A stretch of DNA of 16,497 nucleotides from a bacterium (GTDB lineage: Bacteria; ARS69), in assembly GCA_025774865.1 (NCBI GenBank), contig JALGZO010000760.1, positions 1 to 16,497 of the forward strand. Direction: 5' to 3'. Shown here in pieces: positions 14,168-16,497 of this stretch (its first letter is position 1; each line of letters starts with the position of its first letter). The position numbers and the translations under genes are program-made. Under the pieces are notes generated by a model. It saw only the letters and a list, made by a program, of their open reading frames with translations, ran no database searches and had not been told where the DNA came from.

Positions 14168-16393
14168 CTAGCGGTTCCACTTCGCGAGCTCGGCGATGTT
14201 CGCGAGCTCTGGGCGCGCCGCGATGGCCGCCCGCACGTGCGCGATTCCCTCCTCCTCCCGACCCGATTCGGCCAACGCCACTCCCAGGTGGCCCCGAACC
14301 TCGTCGTTTCGCGTCACCCGCCACGCCTCGGTGAGCGGCGCGACTGCTTCTCCCGATCGTCCGGAGCGAATCGCCGCCCAACCGTACGTATCGAGCACCG
14401 CGGGATCGTCGGGCGCCAGCTCTCTCGCCCGCCGCGCGAGCTCGTACGCTTCCGTCGGATCGATCGACGCGTCCGCGAGAATCCAAGCGAGGTTGTTGAT
14501 CGTCTCGAGGTCGTCCGCGAGGTGCGGCAGCCCGGCCCGCAGCACGCTCGCCGCCTCCCGCTTCCGGCCGGATCTCGACAGGAGCAGGGCCTTGCCGTTG
14601 ACGGCAGCGGGCAGAGCGGGGTCGAGCTCGAGCGCACGATCGTATTCGTCCATGGCGCGGTCGGTCTCACCCAGCGACTCGAGCGAGAGCGCGTGATCCG
14701 AGGCGAGTGCACCATCCGACGGAAGCAGGCGCGTCGCCTCGCTGTAAGCCCACACGGCCCCCGCGGGATCGTTCTCGTCGGCCAGCAAGCTCGCGAGCGT
14801 CTTCCACCCCTTCGCGTGCTCGGGATCGACCTCGACGATTCGGCGGCAGGTCTCGGTCGCCCCTTGGTCATCGTCGACCCTGAGCCGGAGACGCAGGATA
14901 CGCTCGAGAATGGAGAGGTTCTCGGGATCACCGGCCACGAGCGCGTCGACGAAGGCCCGCTCTTGGTCCTTCGGGCTCTCCATGACGACTCCGGGTAGCT
15001 GGTTGAGATCGTGGTAGAGCGCGATCATTTCCTTCGGATCTCGCGCCTCGAAGTCCCAGAGCTCGTCGTCGTGGCCGACCCCGTCGCCGCCGACATACCC
15101 GAGCGCATCGAGCTGGAGGCGCGTTTGCTCGTCGACTTCGAGGGAGACGGCGCCGAGCTCGCCGCCGCGGGCCAGGAACTTCCGAAGCTCTCGATGCAGC
15201 TCGCCCGCGACCTCCGCCCGCTCCGACATGAGGTTTCGAGTCTCACCGGGATCCTGCGCCAGGTCGTAGAGCTCCGGTCGAGGCGCCTCGATGTACTTCC
15301 ACGAACCTCGGCGCCAGGACCGGCTCCCCGACCACCCGAAATTGAGCCGCGGGAAGAGTGACTCCGCGTAGATCGGCGTGGGATCCGCGCGTTCGCCGGC
15401 GAGAAGTGGGAGCGTCGAGGTTCCGTCGAGGTCGTCGGGGATCGGCAGTCCCAGCAAATCGAGCAGGGTCGGCATGATCTGCACGAGCGAGACCGGATCG
15501 TCGACGCGCCGACCGGACGGAAGATCCGGACCGGCCATGATCCAAGGTACGCGCATCGATGCGTCGTACACGAAGAAACCGTGTGACGACTCGTCGTGTT
15601 CGCCGAGCGACTCGCCGTGATCGGCGGTCACCAGAACCACGCATCGCTCCACGACGTCGCCGAGACCGTCGAGGAGCCGCCCGATTTGCTCGTCCACGAA
15701 CGCTACCTCGCCGTCGTATGGGGAGGAACGGACGCGCGCAGCGATGTGCGACGGCGGCTGTTGCGGCGAGTGGGGATCGAAGAAGTGAATCCACGCGAAG
15801 AAGGGATCGGGCCCCGTGGCGGCGCCGCGAATCCAAGGGAGCGCGGCATCCACGACGACGTCGGCCGGGCGTTGGTCGGTGTAGAGCCGGTTGAGCAGGT
15901 CACCCGCGACCGGATCCTGAACGAAAGCGTCGTCGTAGAGGTCGAAGCCTTGAGCCGTGCCGTAGCGACGCTCGAGCGGCACCGCCGCGAGGAACCCGGC
16001 CGTGTTCCAGCCGGCGCTGCGGAGGATCTCAGCTAGCGTCTCCGCGTCGTCGGGGAGCCGGGCCGCCCCGTTGTCCCGCACGCCGTGACGATCGGGATAG
16101 AGGCCGGTCAGGATGGAAGCGTGTGAGGGGAGCGTCAGCGGAACGGGAGCGGTCGCATCCGTGAATGTGACACCACGCCCCGCGAGCCGGTCGAGCACAG
16201 GGGTCCAGTCCGCCTGCGCGTCGTAGCAACCGATGCGATCCGCGCGGCAGGTATCGATGGTGATGAGAAGGACGTGCGGGGCGGAGGGTGGGCGTCCGCA
16301 GCCGGTCAGTGCGAGGACGAGCAGCAGTACGCGATTCGCGGTCGTGATTCTGGAGGAAGCTGTCACCGGCCATGCTCTCGAGATGGGGATCAT
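14168..16393 (-). CDS. Sulfatase-superfamily lipoprotein with C-terminal TPR repeats
   Basis: A 741-residue protein with a lipoprotein signal (lipobox L-T-G-C, Cys32). Residues 38-400 are an alkaline-phosphatase/sulfatase-fold domain: the metal ligands 'LLITIDTCRADRIG' (Asp47, Asp52), 'VPLTLPSHASILTG' at the nucleophile, 'WIHFFDPHSP' and 'VTADHGESLGEHDE' (Asp258, His259). At the position of the formylglycine-forming Cys/Ser of true sulfatases (C/S-x-P-x-R) there is Thr87 (T-L-P-S-H), so it is unlikely to be a classical sulfatase; Thr is the nucleophile in phosphoethanolamine and phosphoglycerol transferases of the fold. Residues 470-741 are TPR-like repeats ('AMDEYDRALELDPALPAAVNGKALLL'). ATG 16393 has no clear ribosome binding site; GTG 16366 is an alternative that keeps the signal. 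It lies 14 bases after another gene on the same strand. Confidence 0.85.
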   Translation of the reverse strand: MIPISRAWPVTASSRITTANRVLLLVLALTGCGRPPSAPHVLLITIDTCRADRIGCYDAQADWTPVLDRLAGRGVTFTDATAPVPLTLPSHASILTGLYPDRHGVRDNGAARLPDDAETLAEILRSAGWNTAGFLAAVPLERRYGTAQGFDLYDDAFVQDPVAGDLLNRLYTDQRPADVVVDAALPWIRGAATGPDPFFAWIHFFDPHSPQQPPSHIAARVRSSPYDGEVAFVDEQIGRLLDGLGDVVERCVVLVTADHGESLGEHDESSHGFFVYDASMRVPWIMAGPDLPSGRRVDDPVSLVQIMPTLLDLLGLPIPDDLDGTSTLPLLAGERADPTPIYAESLFPRLNFGWSGSRSWRRGSWKYIEAPRPELYDLAQDPGETRNLMSERAEVAGELHRELRKFLARGGELGAVSLEVDEQTRLQLDALGYVGGDGVGHDDELWDFEARDPKEMIALYHDLNQLPGVVMESPKDQERAFVDALVAGDPENLSILERILRLRLRVDDDQGATETCRRIVEVDPEHAKGWKTLASLLADENDPAGAVWAYSEATRLLPSDGALASDHALSLESLGETDRAMDEYDRALELDPALPAAVNGKALLLSRSGRKREAASVLRAGLPHLADDLETINNLAWILADASIDPTEAYELARRARELAPDDPAVLDTYGWAAIRSGRSGEAVAPLTEAWRVTRNDEVRGHLGVALAESGREEEGIAHVRAAIAARPELANIAELAKWNR

Positions 16394-16407
16394 CGAACCG
16401 ATCGATC

Positions 16408-16497
16408 TTATCGGACGACGACGAGCTTGTCCGTGGCGGTGTCGCGCCCCTGGGACAGGCGCAGGAGTGGATCCCCGAGGCCCGGACCCCCGGCGTA
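16408..16497 (-). pseudogene. 3' end of a sorting-domain gene with a probable one-base deletion (truncated by window edge)
   Basis: On the minus strand the last frame ends in 'RLSQGRDTATDKLVVVR' and TAA (16410-16408), a typical end of a FlgD-Ig-like sorting domain like those of the two + strand genes. Upstream of 16467 that frame gives nonsense-like 'YAGGPGLGDP', while the neighbouring frame gives 'TPGVRASGIH'. Joining the two with one added base near 16466 gives ...V-R-A-S-G-I-H-F-L-R-L-S-Q-G, which fits the family's SGVYxYRL strand. The deletion may be real or an assembly error; the piece seen is about 30 codons, so family assignment rests on this tail alone. Confidence 0.5.

Overview
The window is GC-rich bacterial DNA from a Gram-negative (diderm) organism. 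Evidence for a diderm is an outer-membrane beta-barrel protein, two lipoproteins and several secreted proteins. Two complete genes, and the stub of a third, end in the FlgD-Ig-like / type IX-secretion-style C-terminal domain (N-x-PNP ... WDG ... SGVYxYRL ... basic tail) common in the FCB superphylum and in Eisenbacteria/Krumholzibacteriota-type lineages. I cannot name the species. The genetic code is standard: TGA ends at least five other genes here.

Region 1 (1-5871, + strand) looks like one operon of surface and secreted proteins. It holds the tail of an unidentified gene, an outer-membrane barrel (80-1573), a PEGA/thioredoxin-like lipoprotein with a C-P-N-C redox site (1614-2876), a small secreted protein with a sorting domain (2943-3749), and a large secreted thioredoxin-like protein with a sorting domain (3793-5817). 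A strong hairpin at 5842-5871 closes it. The last gene is the main discovery. Its frame contains one TGA (3925-3927) exactly where the first cysteine of a CxxC redox motif belongs, giving U-Q-F-C. A hairpin fitting the bacterial SECIS pattern follows immediately. I read it as a selenoprotein next to a cysteine-containing relative; the usual signal peptide and start lie upstream of the TGA and would be lost in routine gene calling.

Region 2 (5947-8945, + strand) is a translationally coupled pair: a DPM1-like polyprenyl-phosphate sugar synthase and a large polytopic membrane protein with a TPR tail. They possibly supply and use a lipid-linked sugar.

Region 3 (9016-14158, + strand) carries housekeeping and envelope genes: valyl-tRNA synthetase (valS), a secreted DUF4139 protein and a RodZ-like HTH/transmembrane protein.

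Region 4 (14168-16497, - strand) converges on region 3. It holds a sulfatase-superfamily lipoprotein with a TPR tail, preceded by the 3' end of another sorting-domain gene that appears to carry a one-base deletion near 16466. No tRNA, rRNA, CRISPR array or insertion sequence was seen.
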